NCBI RefSeq assembly: GCF_009498035.1
Contig: NZ_CP034550.1
Location: 5,394,001-5,458,000, forward strand
Direction: 5' to 3'
Source of the DNA: Saccharothrix syringae
Lineage (GTDB): Bacteria > Actinomycetota > Actinomycetes > Mycobacteriales > Pseudonocardiaceae
Length of the DNA: 64,000 nt
Under the pieces are notes generated by a model, which did no database searches, was not told the origin of the DNA, and saw only the letters and a program-made list of their open reading frames with translations. How positions within the stretch are numbered: position 1 is the first letter of the stretch; each line of letters begins with the position of its first letter. Position numbers and translations under genes: made by a program. Of this stretch, positions 29,111 through 38,200 are shown in pieces.

Positions 29111-29647
29111 TCAGTCGGCGGGCGGCTCCTCCCAGACGCTCAGCCAGACGTCGTTGGTGGCGCCGCCGGCCGAGCAGGTGTACTGGATGAGCGGGTTGCC
29201 CTGTCCGACCCCGTACTGGACGTTGAGGCACTTGCCGCTGTTCTTGTTGACGAACTGGTAGCCGATGGCCTTGGGGACCACCTTCCACAACTCGTTGGGC
29301 GCGGTGCCGCAGGGCCACTGGATGACCGGCGCGCCGTCCGCGACGGCGGCGTTCCTGACGTTCAGGCACTTGCCGCTGTTGACCGATCTGAACCGGTAGT
29401 AGCCGTCGAGCGACGCCTGCACCGCCCACCGCTGGTTCTTCGCCCCGGTCAGCGCCCACAGGTCCACGGGCGCCCCGTCGGCCTGGGACGCCTGCGCGAC
29501 GTCGGCGACCAGGTCGGGACGGGCGGCCAGGCGCACCGTCGCCTCCCCGACCTCCGCGACGCCCGCCTGCGCCGGCACCCCGGCGGCCAGCACGGTCCCG
29601 ACCGCGACCGCAGCGCACACCAGAACCGTCCGTCGTGATGGGATCAT
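29111..29647 (-). CDS. Secreted ricin-type beta-trefoil lectin
   Basis: 178 aa from ATG 29647, preceded by GAGGAGA. Sec signal peptide ~1-28 (MIPSRRTVLVCAAVAVGTVL...AQA). The rest is a RICIN beta-trefoil with three repeats marked by QxW-like motifs: NQRWAVQ, NELWKVV, NDVWLSV, each preceded by GKCLNV-type strands. Such domains bind galactose-type sugars or polysaccharides; with no enzyme domain attached this is a free lectin. It is a single-gene unit. Confidence 0.88.
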   Translation of the reverse strand: MIPSRRTVLVCAAVAVGTVLAAGVPAQAGVAEVGEATVRLAARPDLVADVAQASQADGAPVDLWALTGAKNQRWAVQASLDGYYRFRSVNSGKCLNVRNAAVADGAPVIQWPCGTAPNELWKVVPKAIGYQFVNKNSGKCLNVQYGVGQGNPLIQYTCSAGGATNDVWLSVWEEPPAD

Positions 29648-30068
29648 TCCGATTCTCCTCTTCGACGAATGTCCGTCCGAACAATTCCGGCGGTCCGCGT
29701 CGCCGGAACCGAACACGACCCTAGTCTCAATGGAGTACGCCCACATGGGCCGAACGGCCCGACCACTGCCGCAGGATTGCGCAATCGGGCATCGGCGGGC
29801 CGGAATCGGAAAGCGCGAATGGGAGTGCGAGTCGGTTTTCTTCCTCGCGGTGAATACCGGCGTCCCGCACCGGCGAGGACGAATGACCGGATGACGGGCC
29901 GTCACCCGGCGGGGAACCGGCAGCGGCGAGCGGCGGCACGCGCGGACCCCCGCGCGGCGAACGACCCCGTGCCACCCGACGGCGGGGACGAGGTCGGGAC
30001 CGGTGGAGGCGGCCGGCGGCACCAGCCCGGTCGACCCGACCGCGGTGCCCCGGGCCGCACGGCACCCA
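29648..30068. other. Intergenic upstream of the lectin gene
   Basis: About 420 bp with no convincing gene. It contains a 12-bp palindrome GATTGCGCAATC (29775-29786) and a small GGGCC-GAAC-GGCCC hairpin nearby, both in the likely lectin promoter region. Confidence 0.4.
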
Positions 30069-30090
30069 CCCCGGTGCGCCCGCACCGGGG
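30069..30090 (-). terminator. Terminator of the DUF5703/lipoprotein operon
   Basis: CCCCGGTGCG (30069-30078) pairs perfectly with 30081-30090. It lies 16 nt past the DUF5703 stop. Confidence 0.6.
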
Positions 30091-30106
30091 GAGCTGGCCA
30101 CCCGGG

Positions 30107-30322
30107 CTAGGTGATCACGCCCGGCAGCGACGCGGCGGTGCGCCTGCGGCGCAACCACACCTTCCTGGACCCGTCGCCGAACAGCAGCGTCCGGGACAGC
30201 TCCCACCCGGAGAACTCCGCGTGGATCGCCAACTGCGTGGTCGCGGTGCGACGCGAGACCCCGGCCGGCAAGCGCAGCGGCCGGTACTCCCAGTCCCCGT
30301 CGACCACCCCTTCGTCCGTCAT
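30107..30322 (-). CDS. DUF5703 protein
   Basis: 71 aa. WEYRPLRLPAGVSRRTATTQ LAIHAEFSGWELSR and the end RKVWLRRR are characteristic of DUF5703, a small cytosolic actinobacterial family of unknown function. ATG 30322 overlaps the stop of the upstream lipoprotein gene by 4 bp, so they are coupled. Confidence 0.9.
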   Translation of the reverse strand: MTDEGVVDGDWEYRPLRLPAGVSRRTATTQLAIHAEFSGWELSRTLLFGDGSRKVWLRRRRTAASLPGVIT

Positions 30323-31284
30323 CCGATCACCTGCATCCCTCGACCGTACCCAGACACGACGAACACGCGTCCGCCGTCCGGGTCCACCGCCACCGAGTCG
30401 GGCTGGCGGACCGTGGCGTACCGGTGCCGCTCCACCGGCTCACCGCCCGACACGTCGAACCCCACCACTTCGTTGCGCTCGGTCAGCGTCACCCACAGCA
30501 GGTCGCGCGCGGCGTCGTAGGCCAGGCCGTAGGGCCCGCCCGGCAGCGGGTAGCGCAACCGCATGATCAGCGGGTTCGCCGAGAACGCCAGCAGCTCCCC
30601 GCCCCGGGTGTCCACCACGAACACCCGCCCGAACCGGTCGGCCACCGCGTTGGTCGCGCCCTCTCCCGCGCGCAGCCCCGCGCCCGGCCGGTCCGCCGAC
30701 GGGTCCAGGTCGAACACCGCGCTGCGCGGCCGGTCCAGCACCACCGCCCGGTCGCCCACCGCCACCAGCCGGTCCGGGCTGTTGATGCCGCCCACCGCGT
30801 GGTCGCCCACCAGGACCCGCCCCGCCTCGCGCTGCGCCACCAGCGCGCGCCCGCCCGCCGTCACCACGTCCACCGGGCCGCCGGGGACCTCCCGCGCCGA
30901 CGAGGACCCGTCCGGCCGCACGGTCACCACCGCGCCCGCGGGCACCGCCGCCTCCACCGCGTCACCGGAGGCCACCAGCCGCTCCGCCGGACCCGGCAGC
31001 GGCACCGACACCGGCGGCGCGGACAGCGCGCCCAGGTCGAAGCCCACCACCGACGGCGGGTCGGTCACCGCCACCGCCACCCGCCCGCCCGCGACCACCA
31101 CCGACGAGCCACCGCCCACCGGCACCACCGTGCCCGGCAGGTCCGCGGACTGCTCGGGGGACGCGGCCGGTCGCGCCGGCTCCAGCGTGGCCGCCACCTG
31201 CAACGGGTCGCCCGGGTTCTCCTCCGTCGCGCACCCGGACACCACCACCGCTCCGGTGAGCACCACCGCGGCCAGTCGGCGCAA
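30319..31284 (-). CDS. Lipoprotein with beta-propeller (YncE/NHL-like) repeats
   Basis: 321 aa from TTG 31284, chosen because GGAGGT lies 8 nt upstream and the product then starts MRRLAAVVLTGAVVVSGC, a good lipobox signal (VSGC, lipidated Cys ~18). The rest is repeated beta-propeller blades (GDRAVVLDRPRSAVFDLDP, DRFGRVFVVDTRGGELLAFS, YGLAYDAARDLLWVTLTERN, PDSVAVDPDGGRVFVV). It should be anchored on the outer face of the membrane. Function unknown; it is consistently linked to DUF5703 in relatives as I recall. Confidence 0.85.
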   Translation of the reverse strand: MRRLAAVVLTGAVVVSGCATEENPGDPLQVAATLEPARPAASPEQSADLPGTVVPVGGGSSVVVAGGRVAVAVTDPPSVVGFDLGALSAPPVSVPLPGPAERLVASGDAVEAAVPAGAVVTVRPDGSSSAREVPGGPVDVVTAGGRALVAQREAGRVLVGDHAVGGINSPDRLVAVGDRAVVLDRPRSAVFDLDPSADRPGAGLRAGEGATNAVADRFGRVFVVDTRGGELLAFSANPLIMRLRYPLPGGPYGLAYDAARDLLWVTLTERNEVVGFDVSGGEPVERHRYATVRQPDSVAVDPDGGRVFVVSGYGRGMQVIG

Positions 31285-31463
31285 CGTCGGACCTCCAAGC
31301 TGTAACCCGTTCGCCCATGCCTCCCCAGCATCCAATCACCGAACCACCATCCTCACGCGGGGGGAGGGTGTTGTCGTTGGTCCGCTGAGGTGATAGTCGG
31401 CCGCCGCCCGTACCCCCGGGGCCGGGCGGACGACTATCCCAGGTGACCCCCGGAGGCGTCCCC

Positions 31464-32537
31464 ATGACCGTCGAGGAACTGCGGGCCCGGCACCTGAGGC
31501 TGCTGCGCGACCGGCGCGTGGTCGACCGCCTGGAGCCGCCCGCGCACCGCGACCCCGCGCCCGAGCGCTACCACACCTGGACGCAGGTCGCCGCCGAACC
31601 GCCGCCCGCCAGGCTCGCCCGCCTGGTCGACGCCCGCGTGCGCCCCGGCCCCTACCGGCCCGCCCACCTGCACGACCAGCAGCGCACCCTCGACGCCCTG
31701 CAACCGGAGGTGCTGCACCTCGCGCACGCCGCCGGCCACCCGCCCGACACCCCCGTGCTGGCCGGCGTGTTCCCCACCGGCACCCTCGACGGCCTCAGCG
31801 TCCCGCTACCGGGCCTGGGCGTGCTGGTCCTGGTCAACACCGCCGTGCTGGACCTGCTCGACGGCGTCCTGAAGATCATGACCGGGGCGCTGCCCAACTA
31901 CGGCACGCCACCCCTGCTCACCGACGAGCAGGCCACCTACGCCCTGGCCGAGGCCGTCAACGCCTACCTCTACGGCAACGGCGCCGCGTCCGTGCGCCGC
32001 CTGCCCGAGCTGTCCGGGCAGCGCCTGGCCCTGGTCGGGCTCATGGTCCGCCGCGCCACCCAGTTCGTGCTCGCCCACGAGGTCGCCCACGTGCTGGCCG
32101 GGCACCTGCCGCCCGCCGGCACCCGCACCGACCCCGGCACCCCCGTGGGCCCCCTGGAGGCCCAGGTCGTCGGCTGGCCCCGCGAGCACGAGGCCGACCG
32201 GCTGGCCGCCGCCATGCTGCTGCACACCCTCGACGAACTCGGCCCCCGCGAGCTGGACGTGCACGAACCCTGCCTGGTCGGCGCGCTGCTGCTGGTGCTG
32301 TTCCTGCACGAGGTCACCGACCGGCTCGCCGCCGAGCTGGGCCTGACCGTGCCCTTCGCCGACCTGCACCCGCCGCCCGTGCGGCGCATCCAGAGCCTGG
32401 TCGAGCACCTGGCCGGCCGCGTGCGCACACCCCGCGCCCTCGACCTGGCCGCCGACGTGGCCACCTGGCTGGAGGACCAGCTCACCGGCGTGCGCCACTG
32501 GCTCCGCCTGGTCGACCAGGCCCTGGCCAGGCCCTGA
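31464..32537 (+). CDS. Predicted zinc metalloprotease (HExxH, M48-like)
   Basis: 357 aa from ATG 31464, with GGAGG 7 nt upstream. The zinc motif HEVAH is at 205-209 (FVLAHEVAHVLAGH), and the third ligand is likely in REHEADRLAA about 35 residues on, as in gluzincins of the M48 type. There are moderately hydrophobic stretches (GVLVLVNTAVLDLL, LVGALLLVLFLHEV) but no clear signal peptide. Substrate unknown; it may be a regulatory peptidase. Monocistronic. Confidence 0.75.
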   Translation: MTVEELRARHLRLLRDRRVVDRLEPPAHRDPAPERYHTWTQVAAEPPPARLARLVDARVRPGPYRPAHLHDQQRTLDALQPEVLHLAHAAGHPPDTPVLAGVFPTGTLDGLSVPLPGLGVLVLVNTAVLDLLDGVLKIMTGALPNYGTPPLLTDEQATYALAEAVNAYLYGNGAASVRRLPELSGQRLALVGLMVRRATQFVLAHEVAHVLAGHLPPAGTRTDPGTPVGPLEAQVVGWPREHEADRLAAAMLLHTLDELGPRELDVHEPCLVGALLLVLFLHEVTDRLAAELGLTVPFADLHPPPVRRIQSLVEHLAGRVRTPRALDLAADVATWLEDQLTGVRHWLRLVDQALARP

Positions 32538-32570
32538 GACCCCGGGTCGCGGGGCGCCCTTCGAAGGCGG

Positions 32571-33503
32571 TCAGCCGGCGCCGGCCCGACGGAGGCGCTC
32601 GCGGGCCTCGTCCTCCGACAGCGAGGTGACGGGCCGGCCGACCGCGTGCTGGTACTTGGCGTCGTAGGCCCTGGTCCACACGCCCGCCGCCCACGCCCGC
32701 CGCAGTTCGCCGGCGCCGAACCCCCGGCCACGCGCCCGGCGGTACGCGTCGAGGAACCGCTCGGTCTCCCCGACGGTGGCGAGCGCGTCCGCGCCGGCGG
32801 TCGAGTGCAGCGCGGCGGCGAAGCCGACCAGGACGGCTTCGCCGTCCGCGACCACGCTGTCCCAGTCGTGCACCACCAGCAGCGCGTCGCCGTTCCAGCG
32901 CAGGTTGCCGGCCAGCCAGTCGCAGTGACCGATCACGGCGTCGGACCCGCCGGCGCGCAGCAGGTCGCGGGCACGCCGCCCGGCCTCGTCGACCCACTCC
33001 GCGCCGGCCGCCCCGTCGAGGTCGACACCGGGGTCCTCCTCCGACCGCGGCCACAGCCCTTCCCCGGCGTGGTCCCAGTCCGCCCACGACGGTGCCGGGT
33101 CGAGCGCGGGCACCTCGGCCGGCCGGGGGGCCAGCCGGATCAGCCGCGCGAACGCCTCGGCGAAGGCCACGGCCGCGTGGTCCGCGCCCGGGAGGGCGTC
33201 GCCGCCGGGCACGAAGGTCTCCGCGGTGGCGACGTCGCCGTCGAACGGCGTGACGCCGGTGAGCGGCCGGGGGCAGGGATAGCCGGCGCGGAACAGCCGG
33301 CGCTGCACCTCGACGCAGCCCGCCAGCCGCGGCGAGTCCGGACGGGCCTTGACCACGACCTCGCGGCCGTCGGCCAGCCGCAACCCGACGACCGCGGACA
33401 GGTGCCCGGACCGGAACAGCTCCTCCGCCGGCGGGCTGCCCAGGTGCTCGCGGCACCACCGGGCGAGGCGGTCGGGATCGACGGCACGCGCGCGAGGCGA
33501 CAC
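32571..33503 (-). CDS. APH-fold phosphotransferase
   Basis: 310 aa from GTG 33503 (GAGGA 7 nt upstream). Kinase-like fold: nucleotide-binding Lys in REVVVKARPDS, Brenner motif read as VIGHCDWLAGNLRW (HxDxxxxN), and metal-binding VVHDWDS (DFG position). These are the APH/choline kinase features. Actinobacterial members range from aminoglycoside kinases to housekeeping small-molecule kinases, and HCD in place of HGD does not settle the substrate. Divergent from the ECF41 sigma gene. Confidence 0.82.
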   Translation of the reverse strand: MSPRARAVDPDRLARWCREHLGSPPAEELFRSGHLSAVVGLRLADGREVVVKARPDSPRLAGCVEVQRRLFRAGYPCPRPLTGVTPFDGDVATAETFVPGGDALPGADHAAVAFAEAFARLIRLAPRPAEVPALDPAPSWADWDHAGEGLWPRSEEDPGVDLDGAAGAEWVDEAGRRARDLLRAGGSDAVIGHCDWLAGNLRWNGDALLVVHDWDSVVADGEAVLVGFAAALHSTAGADALATVGETERFLDAYRRARGRGFGAGELRRAWAAGVWTRAYDAKYQHAVGRPVTSLSEDEARERLRRAGAG

Positions 33504-33654
33504 GGGAACATCCTCACCGATCCGGCTCGCGCGGGCACCCGACTCGGCGAACTCCGGCCGGCCGGGCCCGGCCGACCGGACCGCCCGGCGTCCGCACGCG
33601 GTCGGCGGACCGCGGGCCGAGCGCGCCGCTCCACCGGGCTCGACCGGCCCGACC

Positions 33655-33679
33655 TCACAATCCGGTGCCCCGTGCCGTC
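33655..33679 (+). promoter_or_regulatory. ECF41-type promoter of the sigma factor gene
   Basis: TCACA (33655-33659), 16-nt spacer, CGTC (33676-33679), 35 nt before the sigma factor start. This matches the published ECF41 consensus (TGTCACA-N16-CGTC) except at its first bases, and indicates autoregulation. Confidence 0.75.
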
Positions 33680-33714
33680 GAACCGGTGAGATGCGCACAC
33701 GAACGAGGGAACCG

Positions 33715-34590
33715 ATGACCACTCCACCCGACCCCGAGGTCCTGCGCGAGCGCCGCCGGCTGATCAACCTCGCCTACCGGCTCCTGGGCTCCCTGACCGA
33801 GGCCGAGGACGCCGTCCAGGAGACCTACGCCCGCTGGTACGCGATGTCCCCGGCGCAACGCGACGCCGTCGAGTCCCCCGGCGCCTGGCTGACCACCGTC
33901 GCCGGCCGCGTCTGCCTGGACCTGCTCGGCTCGGCCCGCGCCCGCCGCGAGCGCTACGTCGGCGAGTGGATCCCCGAGCCGCTGCCCGGACCGGGGGAGT
34001 CGCCGGCCGACCCGGCCGAGCGGGTCACCCTCGACGAGTCGGTCACCATGGCCCTGCTCGTCGTGCTCGACGCGATGACCCCGGCCGAGCGCGTCGCGTT
34101 CGTCCTGCACGACGTCTTCCGCTACCCCTTCGCCGACATCGCCCGCATCGTCGGGCGCACCCCGGCGGCCTGCCGCCAACTGGCCTCCTCCGCCCGCCGC
34201 CGCGTCCGGGCCGCCGACGCGCCCGCCGCACCGCCCGCCCGGCAGGCCGACCTCGTCCGCGGCTTCAAGCGGGCCTGGGAGGCCCGCGACGTCGACGCGC
34301 TGCTGGCCGTGCTCGACCCCGACGCCACCGCCGTCGCCGACAGCGGCGGCCGGGCCGCGGCCCTGCCCCACCCCGTCCGGGGCGCCCGGGAGATCGCCCG
34401 CCGGTACGTCGGGATCGCCAGGGCCGCCACCGGCGTCACGCTGCTGGAGCGCACCGTCAACGGCCTGCCCGGCCTGGTGGCCCGGGAGGACGGCGTCACC
34501 GTGACGGTGTTCGCCTTCCACGTCGTGGACGACCGGATCAGGCACATCTGGGTGATGCGCAACCCCGACAAGCTCCGCGCCTGGGCGTGA
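33715..34590 (+). CDS. ECF41-family (SigJ-like) RNA polymerase sigma factor
   Basis: 291 aa from ATG 33715 (GAGGGA upstream). Sigma-70 region 2 is ~10-75 (RLINLAYRLLGSLTEAEDAV QETYARW), region 4 ~110-165 (LDAMTPAERVAFVLHDVFRY, ACRQLASSARRRV). A C-terminal SnoaL-like domain (~175-290) ends ...HIWVMRNPDKLRAW. ECF41 proteins lack an anti-sigma factor; the SnoaL domain modulates activity, with a conserved DGGGR-type segment seen here as DSGGR. The partner gene 34679-35149 encodes a carboxymuconolactone decarboxylase homologue, the classic ECF41 target. Confidence 0.95.
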   Translation: MTTPPDPEVLRERRRLINLAYRLLGSLTEAEDAVQETYARWYAMSPAQRDAVESPGAWLTTVAGRVCLDLLGSARARRERYVGEWIPEPLPGPGESPADPAERVTLDESVTMALLVVLDAMTPAERVAFVLHDVFRYPFADIARIVGRTPAACRQLASSARRRVRAADAPAAPPARQADLVRGFKRAWEARDVDALLAVLDPDATAVADSGGRAAALPHPVRGAREIARRYVGIARAATGVTLLERTVNGLPGLVAREDGVTVTVFAFHVVDDRIRHIWVMRNPDKLRAWA

Positions 34591-34611
34591 GCCGGATCAC
34601 TTGAGGGCAGC

Positions 34612-34636
34612 TCACACTTCGCCGGGCTGCCTCGTC
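34612..34636 (+). promoter_or_regulatory. ECF41-type promoter of the decarboxylase-like gene
   Basis: TCACA (34612-34616), 16-nt spacer, CGTC (34633-34636), 42 nt before the ATG. Same elements and spacing as upstream of the sigma gene. Confidence 0.8.
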
Positions 34637-34678
34637 GGTAGTGGCGGGAACAGCGAACGACGAGTGAGGACCGAGCAC

Positions 34679-35149
34679 ATGAACGCACGTTTCGACTACG
34701 CCGCCAACCCCGTCGGCGGCAAGGTCGTCAAGCACCTCGTCGCGGCGGGCAACGCCGTGGCGGCCGCGCTGCCCGCCACCACCCGGCACCTGGTGGAGAT
34801 CCGGGCCAGCCAGCTCAACGGCTGCGGCTACTGCCTGGACATGCACACCAAGGACGCCGCCCACGCCGGGGAGACCCCCGAACGCCTCAACCTGGTCGCG
34901 GCCTGGCGCGAGGCGGGCGTGTTCACCGAGGCCGAGCGGGCCGCCCTGGAGCTGACCGAGCAGGGCACCCGCCTGGCCGACGCGCCCGGCGCGGTCACCG
35001 ACGAGGTCTGGGCCGCCGCGGCGAAGCACCACGACGAGGACCAGCTCGCCGCCCTGGTCGCCCTCGTCGCGGTCATCAACGCCTGGAACCGGCTCAACGT
35101 CGTCACCCGGCAGCCCGCGGGCGACTACCGGCCGGGCCGGTGGGGGTGA
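34679..35149 (+). CDS. Carboxymuconolactone decarboxylase-family (AhpD-like) protein
   Basis: 156 aa from ATG 34679 (GAGGA upstream). The AhpD-type redox motif is NGCGYCLDMH, with C49, C52 and H56, in an all-helical fold. Members of this subgroup are peroxidase- or disulfide-type oxidoreductases and not true decarboxylases. The upstream ECF41 promoter and adjacent ECF41 sigma factor place it in that regulon, presumably an oxidative or thiol-stress response. Confidence 0.93.
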   Translation: MNARFDYAANPVGGKVVKHLVAAGNAVAAALPATTRHLVEIRASQLNGCGYCLDMHTKDAAHAGETPERLNLVAAWREAGVFTEAERAALELTEQGTRLADAPGAVTDEVWAAAAKHHDEDQLAALVALVAVINAWNRLNVVTRQPAGDYRPGRWG

Positions 35150-35206
35150 CGGCGGCGCGGGTGGACTTCGGCGGTCTCCGACCGACCCGGTGACCACCCG
35201 GACCCG

Positions 35207-35236
35207 GGTGTGGGGCCCGGCACCGGGCCCCACACC
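35207..35236. terminator. Bidirectional hairpin terminator
   Basis: GGTGTGGGGCCCGG (35207-35220) pairs perfectly with 35223-35236; the 2-nt spacer means the top pairs must open. It lies between the convergent CMD-family gene and the aldo/keto reductase, abutting the latter's stop. Confidence 0.7.
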
Positions 35237-36202
35237 TCACCCGAGCGGGCGCTCCGGGTAGCCGAAGTCGATCGCGCTCACGTCGTCCAGCGCCGACCGG
35301 ATCGCCGGCGGCAGCGTCAGGTCCTCGGCCGCCAGCGACCCCAGCAGCTGGCCGGTGTCGCGCGCGCCCACCACCGGCGCCACCACGCCGGGCCGGTCCC
35401 GCACCCACGCCAGCGCCACGCACAGCGCGTTGGTGCCCAGCCCGTCCGCCGCGGTCGCCACCGCCTGCACGATCCGCGCCGCCCGCTCCGTGCGGTGCTG
35501 CTCCACGTAGCCGGCGAAGTGCGCCGACGCGCCCCGCGAGTCCGCGGGCGTGCCGTTGCGGTACTTGCCCGTCAGCACGCCCCGCCCCAGCGGCGCCCAC
35601 GGCAGCAGCCCGATCCCGTGGTGCTGCGCGGCGGGCACCACCTCCCGCTCCACGCCGCGCTCCAGCAGCGAGTACTCCACCTGCGTGGACACCAGCGGCG
35701 TGTGCCCGGGCAGCGCCGCGGCCGTGCCCAGCTGCCAACCCGAGTAGTTCGACACCCCCGCGTAGCGCACCCTGCCCGAGGACACCGCCGCGTCGAGCGC
35801 CGACAGCGTCTCCTCCAGCGGCACGCCGGCGTCCCAGGCGTGCAGCTGCCACAGGTCGACGTGCTCCACGCCGAGCCGCCGCAGCGAGCCGTCCAAGGCG
35901 TGCAGCAGCGCGCCCCGGGAGGCGCCGCCGCCGAACGGGCCGTCGTTGCGCCGCGCCACCGCCTTGGTCGCGATCACCAGCTCGTCCCGCGGCACGACCT
36001 CGCCCAGCAGGCCGCCCAGGATGCGCTCGCTCTCGCCCTCCACGTACACGTCCGCGGTGTCCACCAGCGTGCCGCCCGCCTCGGTGAACGCCAGCAGCTG
36101 GGTCGCCGCCTCGTCCGCGTCGGTGTCCCGGCCCCAGGTCATCGTGCCCAGGGCGATCCGGGAGACCCGCAGACCGCTGCGGCCGAGGTATCGCTGTTCC
36201 AC
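35237..36202 (-). CDS. Aldo/keto reductase
   Basis: 321 aa from ATG 36202. NADPH-dependent (beta/alpha)8 oxidoreductase: start MEQRYLGRSGLRVSRIALGT; catalytic Asp and Tyr in LVDTADVYVEG; Lys in LVIATKAV; His in DLWQLHAWD; cofactor loop VVGARDTGQLLGSLAA near the C-terminus. Acts on carbonyl substrates in the cytosol. An AKR next to the LLM/uppP/phosphatase operon is a familiar actinobacterial neighbourhood, here divergently arranged with 118 bp between starts. Confidence 0.94.
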   Translation of the reverse strand: MEQRYLGRSGLRVSRIALGTMTWGRDTDADEAATQLLAFTEAGGTLVDTADVYVEGESERILGGLLGEVVPRDELVIATKAVARRNDGPFGGGASRGALLHALDGSLRRLGVEHVDLWQLHAWDAGVPLEETLSALDAAVSSGRVRYAGVSNYSGWQLGTAAALPGHTPLVSTQVEYSLLERGVEREVVPAAQHHGIGLLPWAPLGRGVLTGKYRNGTPADSRGASAHFAGYVEQHRTERAARIVQAVATAADGLGTNALCVALAWVRDRPGVVAPVVGARDTGQLLGSLAAEDLTLPPAIRSALDDVSAIDFGYPERPLG

Positions 36203-36320
36203 GCGGGGGAGCCTAAAGGGTGATCGACTTGGGGGCGGGGCGCGGCACGCGGCCTGTCAAGGGGTATTCCGGGTGCACCCGCCCTGGCGGAGCAGGTTAC
36301 CGACCGGTACGGTCCCGGCT

Positions 36321-37370
36321 GTGCGACTGGGACTGAACCTCGGGTACTGGGGCGCGGGCAACGACGCCGCGAACCTCGAACTGGCCAGGGAAGCCGACCG
36401 GCTGGGCTTCTCGGTGGTGTGGGCCGCGGAGGCGTACGGCTCCGACGCGCCCACCGTGCTGTCGTGGGTGGCCGCGCAGACCGAGCGCGTGGACGTGGGC
36501 AGCGCGGTCATGCAGATCCCCGCGCGGACCCCGGCCATGGCCGCGATGACCGCCGCGACCCTCGACACCCTCTCCGGCGGCCGCTTCCGGATGGGCCTGG
36601 GCGTGTCCGGCCCGCAGGTCTCCGAGGGCTGGCACGGCGTGCGCTTCGACAAGCCGCTGGCCCGCACCCGCGAGTACGTCGACATCGTGCGCGCCGCCCT
36701 GCGCCGCGAGCGCCTGCGCTACGACGGCGAGCACTACCGGCTGCCGCTGCCCGACGGCCCCGGCAAGGCGCTGACCCTGACCGTGCACCCGGTGCGCGAG
36801 CGGATCCCCGTCTACCTGGCCGCGGTGGGGCCGAAGAACGTGGAACTGGCCGGCGAGGTCGCCGACGGCTGGCTGGCGGTGTTCTTCTCCCCGGAGCACT
36901 CCGCCGACTCCGTGGCCGCCCTGCGCGCCGGCCGCGAGAAGGCCGGCAGGACCCTCGACGGGTTCGACGTGGTGCCCACCGCGCCGCTGTTCGTCGGCGA
37001 GGACTGGCGCGCCTGCGCCGACCACGTCCGCCCCTACGCCGCGCTCTACGTCGGCGGCATGGGCAGCCGCCGGAAGAACTTCTACAACGACCTGGCCGTG
37101 CGCATGGGCTTCGCCGCCGAGGCCGCCGAGGTGCAGGAGAAGTACCTGGCCCGCGACTACGAGGGCGCCATGGCCGCGCTGCCGGTGGACTTCCTCGACG
37201 CCACCTCGCTGCTGGGCCCGAAGGAGCGCATAGCAGACCGCATGCGGGCCTACGCCGAGGCGGGGGTCACCACTCTGACGGTTTCACCCATGCTGCAAGA
37301 TCTTGAGCAGGGGATCGCCGCGCTGCGCACGGCGACCGAAGCTCTGGATCTGGCAGGAGTGGGTAGTTGA
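36321..37370 (+). CDS. LLM-class F420-dependent oxidoreductase
   Basis: 349 aa from GTG 36321. Luciferase-like TIM barrel: [77 protein letters not shown] and [20 protein letters not shown] segments match the F420-dependent (tetrahydromethanopterin reductase-like) group. Substrate unknown. TTGA overlap couples it to uppP. Confidence 0.92.
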   Translation: MRLGLNLGYWGAGNDAANLELAREADRLGFSVVWAAEAYGSDAPTVLSWVAAQTERVDVGSAVMQIPARTPAMAAMTAATLDTLSGGRFRMGLGVSGPQVSEGWHGVRFDKPLARTREYVDIVRAALRRERLRYDGEHYRLPLPDGPGKALTLTVHPVRERIPVYLAAVGPKNVELAGEVADGWLAVFFSPEHSADSVAALRAGREKAGRTLDGFDVVPTAPLFVGEDWRACADHVRPYAALYVGGMGSRRKNFYNDLAVRMGFAAEAAEVQEKYLARDYEGAMAALPVDFLDATSLLGPKERIADRMRAYAEAGVTTLTVSPMLQDLEQGIAALRTATEALDLAGVGS

Positions 37371-38191
37371 GCTGGTTGCAGGCCATTGTCCTAGGACTCG
37401 TCCAAGGTCTCACGGAATTCCTGCCCATTTCCTCGTCGGCGCACGTCAGGATCGTCTCCACGCTGTTCTTCGGCAACGACGCCGGCGCGTCGTTCACCGC
37501 GGTCATCCAGCTGGGCACCGAGATCGCCGTGCTGATCTACTTCGCCCGCGACATCGGCAACTTCGTCGCGGCCTGGTTCCGCGGGCTGTTCAGCAGGGCG
37601 GCCCGCGCCACCGAGGACTACCGGATGGCCTGGTACGTCATCATCGGGTCGATCCCGATCAGCGTGCTGGGCTACCTGTTCAAGGACGAGATCCGCTCCT
37701 CGTTCCGCAACCTGTGGATCACCGCGACCGTGCTGGTGGTGTTCGGCCTGCTGCTGGGCCTGGCCGACCAGTTCGCCCAGCACGCCCGCGACCGGCTCCA
37801 GCTCAAGGACGCCGTCGGCATGGGCCTGGCCCAGGCGCTGGCGCTGATCCCGGGCGTGTCCCGCTCCGGCGGCACCCTGACCGCGGGCCTGTTCCTCGGC
37901 CTCGACCGCGCCGCCGCCGCCCGCTACTCGTTCCTGCTGGCCCTGCCCGCGGTGTTCGGCGCGGGCCTGTTCAGCATCCCCGACGTGCTCGACCGCTCCG
38001 AGCCCAACGCCGCCAGCGTCCCGCAGATGGTCGTCGCCACGGTCATCGCCTTCGCCGTCGGCTACGCCACGATCGCGTGGTTGCTGCGCTACGTCTCCAA
38101 GCACAGCTACTCGGCGTTCGTGTGGTACCGGCTGCTGCTGGGCATCGTCCTGATGGGGCTGCTGTCGATGGGACTCATCAACCCGACATAA
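37367..38191 (+). CDS. uppP: Undecaprenyl-diphosphatase
   Basis: 274 aa from TTG 37367, overlapping the preceding stop by 4 bp. Integral membrane protein with about eight helices and both family signatures: [15 protein letters not shown] (motif 1 with catalytic Glu) and [14 protein letters not shown] (motif 2). Removes a phosphate from C55-PP to recycle the lipid carrier for peptidoglycan synthesis; higher dosage gives bacitracin resistance. Second gene of the operon with the LLM oxidoreductase and a histidine phosphatase. Confidence 0.97.
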   Translation: MSWLQAIVLGLVQGLTEFLPISSSAHVRIVSTLFFGNDAGASFTAVIQLGTEIAVLIYFARDIGNFVAAWFRGLFSRAARATEDYRMAWYVIIGSIPISVLGYLFKDEIRSSFRNLWITATVLVVFGLLLGLADQFAQHARDRLQLKDAVGMGLAQALALIPGVSRSGGTLTAGLFLGLDRAAAARYSFLLALPAVFGAGLFSIPDVLDRSEPNAASVPQMVVATVIAFAVGYATIAWLLRYVSKHSYSAFVWYRLLLGIVLMGLLSMGLINPT

Positions 38192-38200
38192 GGTGGCCTC

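Noticed and set aside
29648..30520. Plus-strand ORF of 283 codons upstream of the lectin gene
   Set aside because: Its C-terminal half lies antisense to DUF5703 and the lipoprotein; there are no domains and no SD.
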